DNA of 63,415 nt from the NCBI GenBank assembly GCA_009731375.1, contig BJOX01000253.1, positions 411,912-475,326 on the forward strand. Reading direction: 5' to 3'. Numbering within the stretch: position 1 is the stretch's first letter; each line of letters begins with the position of its first letter. Under the pieces are notes generated by a model. It was given only the letters and a program-made list of their open reading frames with translations, made no database searches and was not told where the DNA came from. Both the position numbers and the translations under genes were made by a program. Positions 20,757 through 33,656 of the stretch are shown in pieces. The DNA comes from Paulinella micropora. Taxonomy: Eukaryota; Cercozoa; Imbricatea; Euglyphida.

Positions 20757-22425
20757 TGCACTGGCAGTGGGGTTCAACAGACTACTCAATCTTATGGTTC
20801 AGTACACAACTTATGAATAAAGGTGTAACTGGCACAATTGACTTGAACTATTCAGAGTCAGTTAAACGGTTACTCCTAATTGTGACTTAATAAAATACTG
20901 CCACTTACAGAAATAAGTCATAACTCTGACTGACTTAATACCAACTTGAAGTTTGACTGTCCAACGTACCAGCTTGAAGTTTGACTGTCTAACGGTAGTA
21001 GTAGTAGTAGCGGCAGTAGTGCAGTCTCACACTCAATCGAACTTTTTCCAAGATCAAACTTTTTTCATTCATCAAACTTTTTTTCATGCAGATAGAACTT
21101 TTTAAAACAGCAAACTTCCGTTAATGATGCAAACTTTTTCTAAATTGAGTATCAGTGTGCAGACTTGAATGTCGACAGTAATAATCTCTCAAGTAGAGGA
21201 CACTTACACGATGTTGTTGAAAATACATTTATATACTGAGAAAGACAATGCTTGCTTGCACGACAGAACAAAGGAAAACTAGACATTTCTATCCGAGTAT
21301 GCGCAGAATATTCTGAAGAGATATATGACATAGTGCAGCAAGAGCCTTTCTTACAATGATTTAACTTAGAGGTGAAAAGAACTCCCAAAGTTCAGTGGGG
21401 AATGTTCAACTGCCGGGCGGCGCATCATCTAAAAAATTGTATTAGGTGCAATATGATAAATGCTTTTGGACCGAACGGATGCGTTGTTGGATTTTTGTGT
21501 TTTGACGCACAAATACAGGTTCGAAGCACACCAGGCCAGATGATTGGCTCACACGACGAAAAACTTCACCCGCTTGAGAGTAGCGATGAAAGAAAAACTT
21601 CCTTCTGTTTGCCCATGATTTGAAAGAATTCAAGCCGAACAAAAGGACTGCACTCCGCGCTGATCTGCAAAGTTTGAGGAACATTAAATTGGGTCAACTT
21701 TCCGCCGTGCGATAGATTGCCATGGACCTTGCGGCGGCGTCGCTGATGTGCTGATTTCTACGAGTTTGGCGGTCTGGATGGAACTGAGCCAAGTCATTTC
21801 TACAGAATGCAGCATCGAAAACTGGCTGGTAAGATTATTACCATTCCTTCTTCGCCGCCTTATGGCGGCAGCGTCTGGTAGTGAGTTCTTATCCACCGTC
21901 TCGATTTTTTTCTGATCACACAAACGAAGCAAACCCAAACATGTTGACAACTTTCTTACACACAAAGCGAAAGCAAATGTGTAAAATTTGCATAGAACGG
22001 TGGGTCTATCTCGCGCGAGATTCATTTATTGAGCGGTGAGCGTAAGTGGGAGTAAGTTGCCGAAGGGGGAAATACCAGCTTAGTGACGACACTTGAAAGA
22101 GCTTCAGCATCGGGAGCAGATCAAAAGAATCTGACAACAGCACAGCAAGAGGTATCAAGAAGACATGTTCTGCCACGTCATCTTCATGTCGGCATGTGCA
22201 AACGGGTCTGCTTGAATTTTCGGCACGTCTTTGCCGGGAACCTTGGTCCTCTGCTTTCCTAGGAAGATATCTAATCTTCTGGTCGAAGAGAAAGAGGAAC
22301 AGGGACGGCTTAGAAGGAGTGCACAGTGTTCACAAGCCCTTTGCACCATGTCCATCCCAACGCATCTTCAACGTTCTTTCCTTCAGAAGTTTTCCGGAAC
22401 TGCGATGTAATTTATAATATTTTTT
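20757..22425. other. Host spacer without recognised genes
   Basis: Sequence between the copia LTR and the 3' end of the TRIM last exon. It contains a short (AGT)n at about 20,996 and a run of AAACTTTTTT-type words at 21,040-21,140. Small open frames (21,442-21,684 and 21,684-22,025, minus) show no recognisable domain. Confidence 0.45.
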
Positions 22426-23121
22426 TCATTGGGAGGTAGAAGGGATGGAGGGGGGGAGGGAGGGTTGGTACGGCGCGTCCCTGCAAACTACTTTGAAGGG
22501 ACTTCCTTGGATGTGAGAGCCGCGAAAAAGAACAGACAGCTTGTGGTCACCCTTGGTATCAGCGGGAAGGGTGTAGCTTGCCACGTAGGTGCCGTCGCCT
22601 TTGTCCTCCAGCTTGACATTCACAGGTTGTCCTTTTTTGCCTTGCAGCTGCACCACGAAGGTGTCGCCACCCACGCCACGGGGATCTCTTTTGTGATCGC
22701 GCGCAGTAATGGTGAACGATGCTTTCTGCAGAGGGCGGGCCTGCTGCAAACCCAAACCATTTGCAGTAGTGGTGGCCGCGCTTGTGGAATTACCTCTGAC
22801 GACCCCTGCCTTGTCAAACATGTCCAAAAGCTGCTTGCTGTCGATGGCAAACTCCAGAGCATCGTCGGCTTCTGTGTCGAGCACGGGAGGCTGAGAAGCC
22901 ATGGCAGACAGCGTGGACGTGATGTCGGACCTGGCCACGAGAAGCTGAGCATCGCCTGGGGACTTGGTGGCGGTCTCGACTCGCTGGACAGCGCTCTCGA
23001 GGCACGCTTGAAAGGTGTGCAAGAGCTCCCGCTGATTGGTTAGACTGAAGCTCTTCGCTTTGTGATGTTGGTCCAGCTCATTCAAGAGGACTTTCTCTCG
23101 GGCAGTGATCGCGTCACGAAT
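22426..23121 (-). CDS. TRIM-like E3 ubiquitin ligase, last exon (coiled coil and filamin repeat), inverted
   Basis: Minus-strand exon of 231 codons preceded by a good acceptor (TGTGTCTGCAG at 23132-23122) and opening in phase 0 with IRDAITAREKVLLNEL, a typical TRIM coiled-coil segment. Residues about 140-225 of the exon form a filamin/ABP280 repeat, ending HKLSVLFRGSHIQGSPFKV, and the protein stops soon after. RING/B-box/coiled coil/filamin is the layout of TRIM45/TRIM71-type proteins. Joined to exon 1 it would make a protein of about 467 residues. The upstream hydrophobic residues in the open frame (23256-23122) are intron. Confidence 0.85.
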   Translation of the reverse strand: MRDAITAREKVLLNELDQHHKAKSFSLTNQRELLHTFQACLESAVQRVETATKSPGDAQLLVARSDITSTLSAMASQPPVLDTEADDALEFAIDSKQLLDMFDKAGVVRGNSTSAATTTANGLGLQQARPLQKASFTITARDHKRDPRGVGGDTFVVQLQGKKGQPVNVKLEDKGDGTYVASYTLPADTKGDHKLSVLFRGSHIQGSPFKVVCRDAPYQPSLPPSIPSTSQ

Positions 23122-23289
23122 CTGCAGACACAGCCACATTACGCATAATAAAGAAAACCAGAGTACAAACAAACAAAACATATTGGAGAGGAAATAGAAC
23201 CGTTTATCTGTATTGCAGATAGAAAAGAGTGAATAAATCGATCTTAGTATGTACAACTACACAAAATGCCTAAAGAAAGACAACGCAGA

Positions 23290-24590
<1,301 letters not shown>

Positions 24591-24609
24591 AAGATAGCTT
24601 CTCTATACA

Positions 24610-26831
24610 GGACATCGACACAACATCGACAGCTGCACCCATCCCACCGACACAACCCCACAGACAACCAACACAGGACTAGGACACGCACACGCACTCA
24701 CAGATGCATCTGATCCACAGACACAACACGAGAGAAGAGCATATGAAGAGAGTGAGCAGCCTAGTAAAGGAAGAACATGGGACCAAAGTGATAAGGTCAC
24801 AGAAGCTAACATAGTTCACGAAGGAAAGAGAGCAAGACGACAAGCACAACAACCACAATCACGACCGCATACTGAACTAAAACGAGAACGAAAGGTAGTT
24901 GAGGTTCAGGAACTAGAGGGAGTGAGAGTGAGAGTCCCTGCAAGAAAGTGGGGAGAGGAGTGGGCAGAGAAGACTTACGGAGAAGGATGGGAGAGCAAAG
25001 TACGCATAGGAATAGTGAAGCAGAAATGTGCCCCCAAAGACAGATTAAAAGTTAGAAAACAGCCTAAGCCATCTCACTTTGTACAGTTTGAAGACAAACT
25101 AGAGAAGATGCTAGATTTAGAGATCAGCAAGTACAGGGTAAGTGAGGGAGAGTCCGTATGGCCTGCCGGAGAGTTGGAGAGTGCTATGTTATGTCATGAA
25201 AGATGCATGAATGAGCAATGAGCTTTTTGCTTTATCTTAACATTCGTGTGCCGAAAGAGATAGCAGAGCAGGGTATGACAGCGAAAGATTTGCAAGAAGG
25301 CATGAAGAAGGAGATACAGTCTCTTAAAGACTTTAAGACATACACTTGGGTTAACTATAGTGAAGCCAAAAAGGCTTGAGTTAGCAAGATAGTTAGGCTC
25401 ACATGGGTTCATAAAGTGAAGATAGACGAGAACAATAGGAAGTTTGTTAAGTCTAGACTAGCTTTGAGGGGAGACATGTTAGAGCCAGGAGTTAGTTTTA
25501 ACCCTGACCAGTTGTTTGTTCCTTGTGCCTCGCATCGCTCACTGCTAATGCTTGCAAAGCTTGCTGCTTGGCATGGCCATAAGCTGTATGGTGTTGATTT
25601 TAAGAATGCCTACCTGAATGCGCGAATGCATGACCCTGTGTTTGCATATGCTCCTGATGGGTTAGACAGAGAGGGGCATGAGGGGATGATTTTGCGTATT
25701 GATGGTGCTTTGTATGGCGCGCCGCAAGCAGGCCGTAGATGGTATGAGATACTAGCCCCGAAGTTAAAGGAGCTTGGCTTTAGGCTTTTAGACTCAGACC
25801 TCTGTATGTTTGGTGAGAATGAAAAGCCCATAAGAGAAGCCATAGTGGGGATTTTTCATGTAGATGACTAAATCTTTACGGCGCCTAGCATGAACGCGTA
25901 TGAAGATTTTTCAAGTGCTTTGGAGAAGCATTCCCCCCTAAAACGGCTAGGAGTTGCAAGGGAGTTCAAAGGGATTGAAATAGTACAGGAGGGAGGACGA
26001 ATTGTCCTTCATCAACGTAAGTACCAGTTACAGGTGTTAAGGGAGTTTGGGTATGGTAAGTCCCGCCCCGTAAGCACCCCTGCACTAGATCAGTTGCCCT
26101 TAGCTATGTCCGATGATGTAGCGTTGCGTAAGTTCGCTATAGCTAGCATAGTTGGTAGTCTTCTTTATTTAGCTAAGATGACTAGGCCGGATATAGAACA
26201 GGCGCTCAATGCAGCTAGTGTTATGCAGACCATAGATAAGGGAGTCACTTATGCAATGTTAGGAAGGATATTGCGGTATTTAATTGGCTCATTTCGCGGT
26301 TTAGCATTTCACGGGCCTAAATCCTCGCAAGACGGTCAATCCTATCCAAAAGTCACGTTATGGCCTGATGCGGCCGATAAGGTTTGCATTAAGACTGGAA
26401 AGTCACGTACGGGATACGTAATTCTATGGGGAGCGGACCCTATAGGTTGGCTTTCTAAGAGACAGAGTAGGATAGCCCTTAGTTCGAATGATGCTGAAAT
26501 ATTTGCAGCAGCAGAATGTATTAGAGAGGGTCTAGCTGTAGGTCATGTTAGACAGGAACTCGGAATTCCGCAAAAAGGTCCGGTTGAATTATTTGAGGAT
26601 AATACCCAAACAATTCTCGCAGGCGAACGGGGATTATCCGGACCACGCACCAAACATATACCTCTCGAACTACATTTCATACATCATTCACAGAGAGATG
26701 GTGAGATAAAGTTTATTAAAGTCAGTACTAAGAAACAAATCGGTGATCTACTCACCAAACCATTACCTCGTGATCAGTTCATGTATCTATTGAACAAATT
26801 CACGGTCATCATTCCGGAATCCCCGGAATGA
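24610..26831 (+). pseudogene. Ty1/copia element, 3' half: reverse transcriptase and RNase H
   Basis: Plus-strand continuation of the 18.4-20.4 kb element. A low-complexity linker (24,640-24,900) leads to the RT: RLALRGDMLEPGVSF, GVDFKNAYLNARM (motif A), ALYGAPQAGRRWYE (motif B) and FHVDD (motif C). RNase H follows, with TLWPDAADKV, ALSSNDAE and KHIPLELHFIHH, ending in the typical LLTKPLPRDQF. Stop codons TGA near 25,378 and TAA near 25,869 (right after VDD) plus a frame change near 25,220 inactivate it. A polypurine tract (AAGGAGGAG) precedes the 3' LTR. Confidence 0.9.
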
Positions 26832-27247
26832 TCGCAGGTGTTTCACCGATGTTTTGTGTTTTGTTCTTCTTTGTGTTTTCTTTTGTGCGAGTGTGTCCTC
26901 TCCTATAGGTGTTGATCTGGGCGCCCGTGGCAATCGGATCGTAGGATCGAGGCAGTTGGTGGCGGGCCTCCGGAGGCTTGCCGGGACTCGGGTGGCGGGT
27001 GGCGAACCCCACCAGACATTTTCGGCGACCGGTGGCAGCGGAGATCGGACAACTTACCTTCAACGCAAAGAACTGATCGCTTACTTTCTTTTCACTTTTT
27101 TCACACACCTCTACTATATTTATATATATAATTTTTCTAGACTTCTGATACCCCTTACGGGAAGCGCTTGCAAATTTTTCATTTGCTAAAGAACAATAAA
27201 ATACTTATGACGGATAGTTATAGCATTGACAAATAACTAAGGAGGAG

Positions 27248-27582
27248 CGTTGGTCATAGCTATTTCAATTTTAATCACCGTTACGTGGATAATTGATTTG
27301 TCAATTGGACGGACAGTCAACAATGCCAATGTTAACTGTAAGGACTTAATAAATCATTTACCAGTCATAATTATAACTACGTAACTTGGTCATCTAAGTT
27401 AGTCAGTTTTGTGACGTGGCAGCTTCTGTGTGACGTGGCATATTCTCCCGCGGTTAGTTCAGTTCTCTTACTTATACGAGTTATTAAAGTGCGTTTCCTT
27501 ACTGCGAGACAGTCTTGCTAGAGTAGCCAGGAGTGATCCTGAAATGGATCGGTAAAGGTTCCCGATGGCGAGTCTCTCAAAG
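27248..27582 (+). repeat. 3' LTR of the split copia element (335 bp)
   Basis: Begins CGTTGGTCATAG straight after the polypurine tract and ends CTCTCAAAG. It carries the same ATGGCGAGTCTCTC that begins gag in the other LTR, and has the same length as the inverted 5' LTR. Confidence 0.92.
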
Positions 27583-27587
27583 ACATT
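27583..27587 (+). other. Target-site duplication ACATT (downstream copy)
   Basis: ACATT directly follows the 3' LTR, matching 20752-20756 read on the minus strand. Confidence 0.75.
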
Positions 27588-27750
27588 ACTTCTCGGAGAC
27601 GTGAGGGTAAGACCCTCATATTCAAGTCACATATATATATGTTTTGAGTTTGTGTTTTCCAAAGTTTCACAACTTTCAAATAGTTGTAGATGTCGTAACT
27701 TATATTAATATATGTTAGGACCGGCAGTAACTTACATATTTTCCCTTTAG

Positions 27751-28073
27751 TTTACAGTATGAGTAAGTCAGAGGGTCAGGCTGTCAACTTAGACAGCTGG
27801 TCGCCTCTTGCCTTTTATTGAATAAAAAGAAAGTTGAAAGTCTAACTGCTTATTTTTTATCTATGTAGTACTTGAATTGGTCTCGGTCTGATTAGCCAAA
27901 TTCAGCGGCTTTGTTGACCTGACCGGTTGTACTTATTTTTAACACTTGCAGTTGTGGATAATAAAAATGTCTCCGTTCCACAAGACTGCATATTAAAGTA
28001 GTAGTTTGCTTGTATACCGGTGAGCTAGTTAGTAAAAGGAAGGCAGCATCACTGCCATAGTCGTCTTTTAAAA
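27751..28073 (-). repeat. LTR-like direct repeat of element A, 3' side
   Basis: About 323 bp starting TTTACAGTATGAGTAAGTCA and ending CTTTTAAAA. It overlaps the 3' end of the RT region. Close copies are at 32954-33277 and, more divergent, 33329-33656. Confidence 0.85.
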
Positions 28074-28276
28074 GTGCTCACTGGTTCCAAGCTGTTAGTG
28101 CTAGACTGTGACAAAATATTACGAAAGTGCATGTAGATTTGATTGTCGTGTTGACAAAACTTTTGTTGAATTTTGGCCCATGTTTGGGGAGAACTAGACG
28201 ATAGTTGCCTCAACGATTTTCGGAAAATAGATTTTGGATATTTGCATTCAAAAAAAAGTTGGTATACCGCCTCTTC

Positions 28277-29712
28277 TTATACTTCATTGTTGGTAGACTG
28301 ATTTCGATACATACCCAGCATTCCTTTAATGGTTGCCGTTCTTACCCTATTGTCTGTGTAAGACGATAATGGCGGGAGGCGTGGGTATGGTGTAGTACCG
28401 TTGTCAACCAAGAATTTCCCATTTTTGAAGTGCGGGCGAGAATGAAAGCCGAAATATAACTTTTTCCCAATGCGAAGTTCGCTACCAGCAAATACCAGTT
28501 TGTAAAAACGTTCATCTACGTCTACTTTTTGTTCTTCAAGCTCTAGGCCACCCGTATATACGGGTTCTGCTTGTTTATATTCTAGATGCTTGAGTGATTG
28601 TATATGGGGTTGTAGACGATCAAGAAGTGTTTGGTCGTTTGGTACGGTTGCAATGAGGAAGAGTAAATCATCGACCTGTCGAATGCCATAAACAAATTCA
28701 GACAGGTTTTGTCTTCGCAGTACAGTCAAGAATCGATACTCATCGAATATACACTTAATTTGAGCCAGTGGGGAAGACAGATAACCCCCAATTGGACAAC
28801 CTTTACGAAGTAGGTGTTTTCTAGATCCATCTCGACTATGTCAAGTAAGTTTTGAAAACTGAAAGCTACATAGTCATCTCTTGATGCACTATGGTGCCAT
28901 CCTACATCGTGTTTCATACGTCCGTTCTCGTTAAGTCGCAAAGTCTTTGAGACTTGAACCCTTTCTCTTTGCTTTCTTCTTTTTCCAGTGGCTTCATAAT
29001 GTCTAAGAACCATGAAAAGCCAATGAAGAGACATAATGATATCTTTTTTGTCAAGCCAAGTAAACATTTGCTTCACATCAAACGAGAGTGCTTGAACATT
29101 CAACTCTACATTTAAAGTGTGTTCTAATTTTTGAAACAATGTTTGGGCTTTCTTTATTTTTCCTTTGAGATCTGAAAGCTGATTGAGATTGAAGTTGGGG
29201 ACATATTTTGTGACTTGCGAGACTAGAAAATTCAAAGCTTTGGCTGCATATTTGAGTGTTTTTCTACCCGGAGAACGAGATTGAATACAAATAAGTCTGG
29301 TCTTATTTTTTGGATCTTTGTCTTTCGGAGAAGTCATAATTTTGTTGACTTCGCCTTTTTTATTCAAAGGGGCAAAGCGACCGAGATTACGTTTATTGTA
29401 TTCGTGTTTGTACTTACGTAGAACCTGTTGTTCTGTCATGCATAATGGCTTGAAACATGGGGAATCTATCACCTCTTGTTTCAATCTGTTCCACAGCAGA
29501 ACTGGGCATTCTACCCACAATCGGTTTTTGTTTTTGTCGAGGTCTTTTACAACCAGTTTGTTCTTTTCTATGTAATTTTTCACTGATTGTAATGTGTTCC
29601 AACTGATCTTTTGGTTTTTGTCTTCAGTTTGTCCGAAATTTTGACGGTTGTTATCCCACAGTTTTTGCAAAATTCGAATAACGCTATTGCCCGTAGTTTT
29701 TGTTGTTCCCAT
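28277..29712 (-). pseudogene. Reverse transcriptase of Penelope-like element A
   Basis: The first frame (29712-28726) has RLICIQSRSPGRK and ALSFDVKQMFTWLDK (motif A). Compared with copy B, a short deletion after ENTYF shifts the frame, so motif B (GCPIGGYLSSPLA) is read in another phase. The second frame (28729-28277) contains motif C in YGIRQVDDLLFLI and the thumb region. Motif A ending in MFT and the RQVDD box suit Penelope-type RTs more than LTR or LINE RTs. Confidence 0.75.
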
Positions 29713-30911
29713 GGATTGCAGCAGTGCGAGTAGTGCTCGTTTTTCATTCTGAATTTGTTTTTCGTGCTGTCTGTGCAGATCAATCTGGAATGGCCGGACC
29801 GGTTTTTGGCTGGCACTGGCCTTTTTCCAAAGATGACATCACGGACTTTTGCAACGTAATTCTTGACACCAAACCAGAATTCTTTGTGCGCACTTTCGAA
29901 GTCGAGAGAGGGTATTGCAGAGGCATGTTGCCTGCCGATTGTCCCCATATTTCCCTCCATGTCTCTCAGTCTTGCTCCAAAATGATTTCCGTCTCTACAT
30001 AACGAGCAGCATTCCGGTTGGTTGAGGAACTGAAAGTCAAACGACTCAATCCACATGTGGATGTTAACTAATGTCTTGGCAGTAGAGGGCGAATTATTGT
30101 GCACTATCTCTGTCATCGACAGTATGGCCGTTTGGGTTTGTTGTGGCACCATAATGTGTTGTAGAATGCATGCTGGGATTGTTTTGAGCTCTCTTTTTGG
30201 TAGATGTTCAGTGAACAACATTCTCAAAGTATAGTTGGAGCTCTTAAGAATCTCGGTGTATCTTAACAGGCGGGACCTTACAATCGACGCAATTCTATCT
30301 TTAATTTTCCAATGAGGCATGGTCTGCGTTTGCCCCCAGACATTGATAGCTTGTTGTCTAGTTGCTTTTTTCATGTCTCGTTCCCATGCTCTTGGCTGGT
30401 ACCATAACTTTTTTATGTTTACAGCTTGCTCTAGGATAGCTCCTCTAGAGTCGATTCTGAATGCAAGTGGTTGTCTCGTTAACAATAACACATCTTTGGC
30501 CATAGGGGACGAAATTCCACAATAAGCCCCACTCCAGGCCTGATGAGAATGTAACCTTTGTTGTTTTTGTTTTGGCATTGGTTCGTATATCTTCGTATTT
30601 CGGTAAACTCTTACAATGTAATCAGAGTCAGTTCTATCCCCTCCTTTCCCATACCTCGTCACCATAATCTTGTCGTTGTGATCATAGTGATCAAGCAAAG
30701 AGGTGAGAGAGGGTGAGTAGTGCTGTGTCACACTATTACAGCCCATCCATAACGTAAAATTGGCAATTCGATTCTTTAGGCCATTCAGTGTCCAACACAA
30801 TTTCGAACAGCATTGTGCAGCTTGTCTTTCGCACACACACGGTTTTGCTTGCGTTTTCTTATCGGAAGAGATTGCGAAGTGTGTTGCTTGTGTGCTCTGT
30901 TTGTTTCGCAA
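29580..30911 (-). pseudogene. Linker region of Penelope-like element A with a C-x2-C...H...H motif
   Basis: A 443-codon frame between the GIY-YIG domain and RT. It is basic and tyrosine-rich in the middle. Near residues 320-350 it has PECCSLCRDGNHFGARL with a further His at IGRQH, a plausible zinc-binding cluster. The last residues overlap the RT frame, so the two were probably continuous before a frameshift near 29,700. Confidence 0.5.
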
Positions 30912-31671
30912 ACATTTGTGTTTGCTCGAAAAATTTTAATGTAAGCTGGTCTCTTTTTGTTCATTTTTGGTGTCAGCCATTGAATAAAGGATTTTTCTGT
31001 CTGTACTCTGATTGATTTCGAGTGTAGCTTTTCCCCTTTTGTTTTGTAGGATAATCTACCAAGGTTGAGTATTGGTACCGAAATGAAGTTTGCATAACCA
31101 AAATTACCCACCATTTTCGACAGTTGCTGATCAGTATGCGAGCTTGTTTTTGAGTGTTTCCACGCTCGAATTTGTCGAAACTCTTGCTTCATTCTCGATA
31201 AGAAGTTAGATGTTTCACCGACGTAATCCAAACTTGTTAACGGTGAATAAATATAATAGACAACCGAAACGTTTGCACCGTGATTATTTACCGGTTGATC
31301 AAGATATTCAAAAGCATTCAAGCTGTCCATATTTGGTATTGAATTAATCATTGTCAACTTGTCTTTAATCCGTTTGAATCTGTTACCGGTACGGATGCCA
31401 TTGCTGAAAAATGCTGTATCATCATAGCTAACCGGAATACTTGCCACATAATCTTCCCGTGCGAAGTAATTGCCAGCTCTTTGATTTTAATGCATAAGAA
31501 ATTTGCCTTACTCAGAAGGAATTTTACCAAAGATTTGCTAGAGGAGCAAAAGCTATTTCCACATCGCGTATCATTTGTTCCACCAGCGCCTCTATCGGAG
31601 TTAAGGTCTTTGTTAGTGGGGTTGGCGAGTCTCGGGTAATGTCTTTGGATTCGCCTACACAGTGCATACAA
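30785..31671 (-). pseudogene. GIY-YIG endonuclease domain of Penelope-like element A
   Basis: The frames 31671-31354 and 31447-30785 join by a frameshift. The domain core reads VVYYIYSPLTSLDYVGETSNF, matching the spacing of the two strands that name GIY-YIG nucleases. An Arg follows eight residues later (SRMKQEFRQIRAWK), where the catalytic Arg is expected, with several His further on. It would nick target DNA to prime reverse transcription. It lies on the 5' side of the RT. Confidence 0.7.
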
Positions 31672-31762
31672 TCTAGTTACGCACCGTGCCAGTCCCCCCC
31701 CTGTTTCCTATTCCACGTTTCTGGCAGCAGAACGAATTTTTGCCGCCACAGACGGAGAAGAT

Positions 31763-32907
31763 TCAACTGACTTTGCAGGAGTCATACCTGTTTTTGCTTT
31801 TTTTAGCCGAGGTTTGCGGTGGGTCGCGAGCCTTGCGCTTTCTTCCCAACACAGCTTTGCTAGGAGTAAAGGTCACTGTCTCTTCCGCTTCATCCTTTTC
31901 TGATCCAGAGGAGCCTTCGCCAGTACCTGCTGTCGCTTGTTCCGGGCGAAGTTGTTCCGAAATAGGGACAGAAAGCTTCCCTTCAATCGACTTCTTCTCT
32001 CCCAACATCGCAATGCACGTTTGGAGCATCAAGTTTTTCGATCACCTTATCCATGAACTTGCTCCTTATGATGGTCTGCTCATCTTCTTCCTCTGGAGCC
32101 TTGGATATTGGCACTTTCCTCCATCCATGCAACACCATATCGAAGGTTTCCAAGAACGCTTTTGTCTTGTCAAAGATTTGTCGGAATGCTTGGCGAATCC
32201 GCTCACTGCTCTCTGAGTCATCTCTGGCGTATGGGTTGGGGAACTCTTGTTCTGAGATAAGCTCGTCAAGATAATCCAGGGCCAGGGATGAAACACCTTG
32301 GATGGGGAACTGGGAGCCAGCCTCCTCAAGGAAATCTTGGCTGGTCAGTTCCTTCTTTGCTGCCACTGCTGGTTTCTTCCACAAACAGAATAAAGAGCCA
32401 GCAGATTGGATTGAACGCATATTTGAGTTTACCGTAGATGTTGGCATGATTGAAACCTTTTGGAAGCCGTTCAAGTTTTTGAGCCAGTTCGCGGTCCACG
32501 CAGCTGAAAGCGTAAACTAGACGGTCCGTCCTACCGCCTGCCAGCGAGAACAAGCCCCCTCGGGTACGGTTTGCCCACTTGTGAGGTATGATCTTCATTT
32601 CTTTGACCAAGGTGGTGTTCGAGTGAACTTTGTAGAACAAGGTTGAGGTGACGTTGTCATTGAAGTCGTCGAGTTCGCCTTCAAAGTTCGGATGCAATGC
32701 AGAAGACTTCTTGCCTTGGCGTTGGTTGTTGTTGTAGGCCCCTTGCTTTGTTGGTTGGGGTTTTTTCGGAGAGGGGAGTTGTAGCCCACTTAGTAGTGCA
32801 GTCATTTTGGTGGCTGCCCCTTCTGTGGCATCTCTTTGCTCTTGTTGTTTCCTCGCCTTAGTTTGTCGAGGGATTTGCTTGTTTCTAGTGCCTGCTTGAG
32901 AACTCAT
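31763..32907 (-). pseudogene. ORF1 of Penelope-like element A (unknown, Gag-like position)
   Basis: Three overlapping minus-strand frames (32907-32326, 32474-31983, 32032-31763) join through two frameshifts into one protein of about 380 residues. The N-terminus is Gln/Lys-rich (SSQAGTRNKQIPRQTKARKQ). The middle has LFSLAGGRTDRLVYAFSCVDREL and an acidic, helical segment. The C-terminus is Ser/Glu-rich and then basic (KAVLGRKRKARDPPQTSAKK), like a nuclear localisation signal. I recognise no family. Position suggests a nucleic-acid-binding accessory protein. Confidence 0.5.
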
Positions 32908-32953
32908 GGCTGTAACACGGTAAGGACCGATAAACAGCTGTATTCGACTTAAG

Positions 32954-33277
32954 TTTACAGTAGTGAGTAAGTCAGAGGGTCAGGCTGTCAACTTAGACAG
33001 CTGGTCGCCTCTAGCCTTTTATTGAATAAAAAGAAAGTTGAAAGTCTAACTGCTTATTTTTTATCTATGTAGTACTTGAATTTGTCTCGGTCTGATTAGC
33101 CAAATTTAGCGTCTTTGTTGACCTGACCGGTTGTACTTATTTTTAACACTTGCAGTTGTGGATAATAAAAATTTCTCCGTTCCACAAGACTGCATATTAA
33201 AGTAGTAGTTTGCTTGTATACCGGTGAGCTAGTTAGTAAAAGGAAGGCAGGATCACTGCCATAGTCGTCTTTTAAAA
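32954..33277 (-). repeat. LTR-like direct repeat of element A, 5' side
   Basis: About 324 bp, differing from 27751-28073 at roughly 8 positions by eye. It lies just upstream of ORF1 (start 32907) and probably carries the element's promoter. Confidence 0.85.
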
Positions 33278-33328
33278 TTTAATTTACTTCGTTCCAGGGG
33301 GAGTGTTGGAACTAACTTGAATACAATA

Positions 33329-33656
33329 TACAGTAGCTAGTAAGTCACTGAGAGGGTCAGGCTGTCAACTTAGACAGCTGGTCGCCTCTTGCCTTTTAAT
33401 GAATAAAACGAAACTTGAAAGTCTAACTGCTCATTTTTTATATTTAGTACTTGAAGTGGTCTCGGCCTGATTGTTATAATTTTGTTGTTGACCTGACCGA
33501 TAGTACTTATTTTTGACATGGATAACTTGTGGACAGTCAAGTGTATTAATTTTCCACATGTCAGTTTATATTAGTAAAGTTAATACTATTTGCTTGTGCA
33601 CCGGTGAGCTTGTAAAGTAAAAGGAGGCAGGGTTACTGCCATAGTAGCCTTTAAAA
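33329..33656 (-). repeat. LTR-like direct repeat of element B, 3' side
   Basis: A more divergent copy of the same repeat, about 50 bp from the element A copy. Element B therefore follows A head to tail, as is common for Penelope-like elements. Confidence 0.8.

Larger units (their letters stand above)
27751..33277 (-). mobile_element. Penelope-like element A with upstream GIY-YIG domain and LTR-like repeats
   Basis: A minus-strand element of about 5.5 kb bounded by direct repeats at 27751-28073 and 32954-33277 (roughly 97-98% alike by eye). From its 5' end: ORF1 (32907-31763), a GIY-YIG domain (31671-30785), a Cys/His-containing region (30911-29580), then RT (29712-28277). Penelope-type elements combine RT with GIY-YIG and often end in pseudo-LTRs. 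The usual order puts GIY-YIG after RT; the permuted order seen here matches the Chlamys-type clade. Several frameshifts make this copy inactive. Confidence 0.75.
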
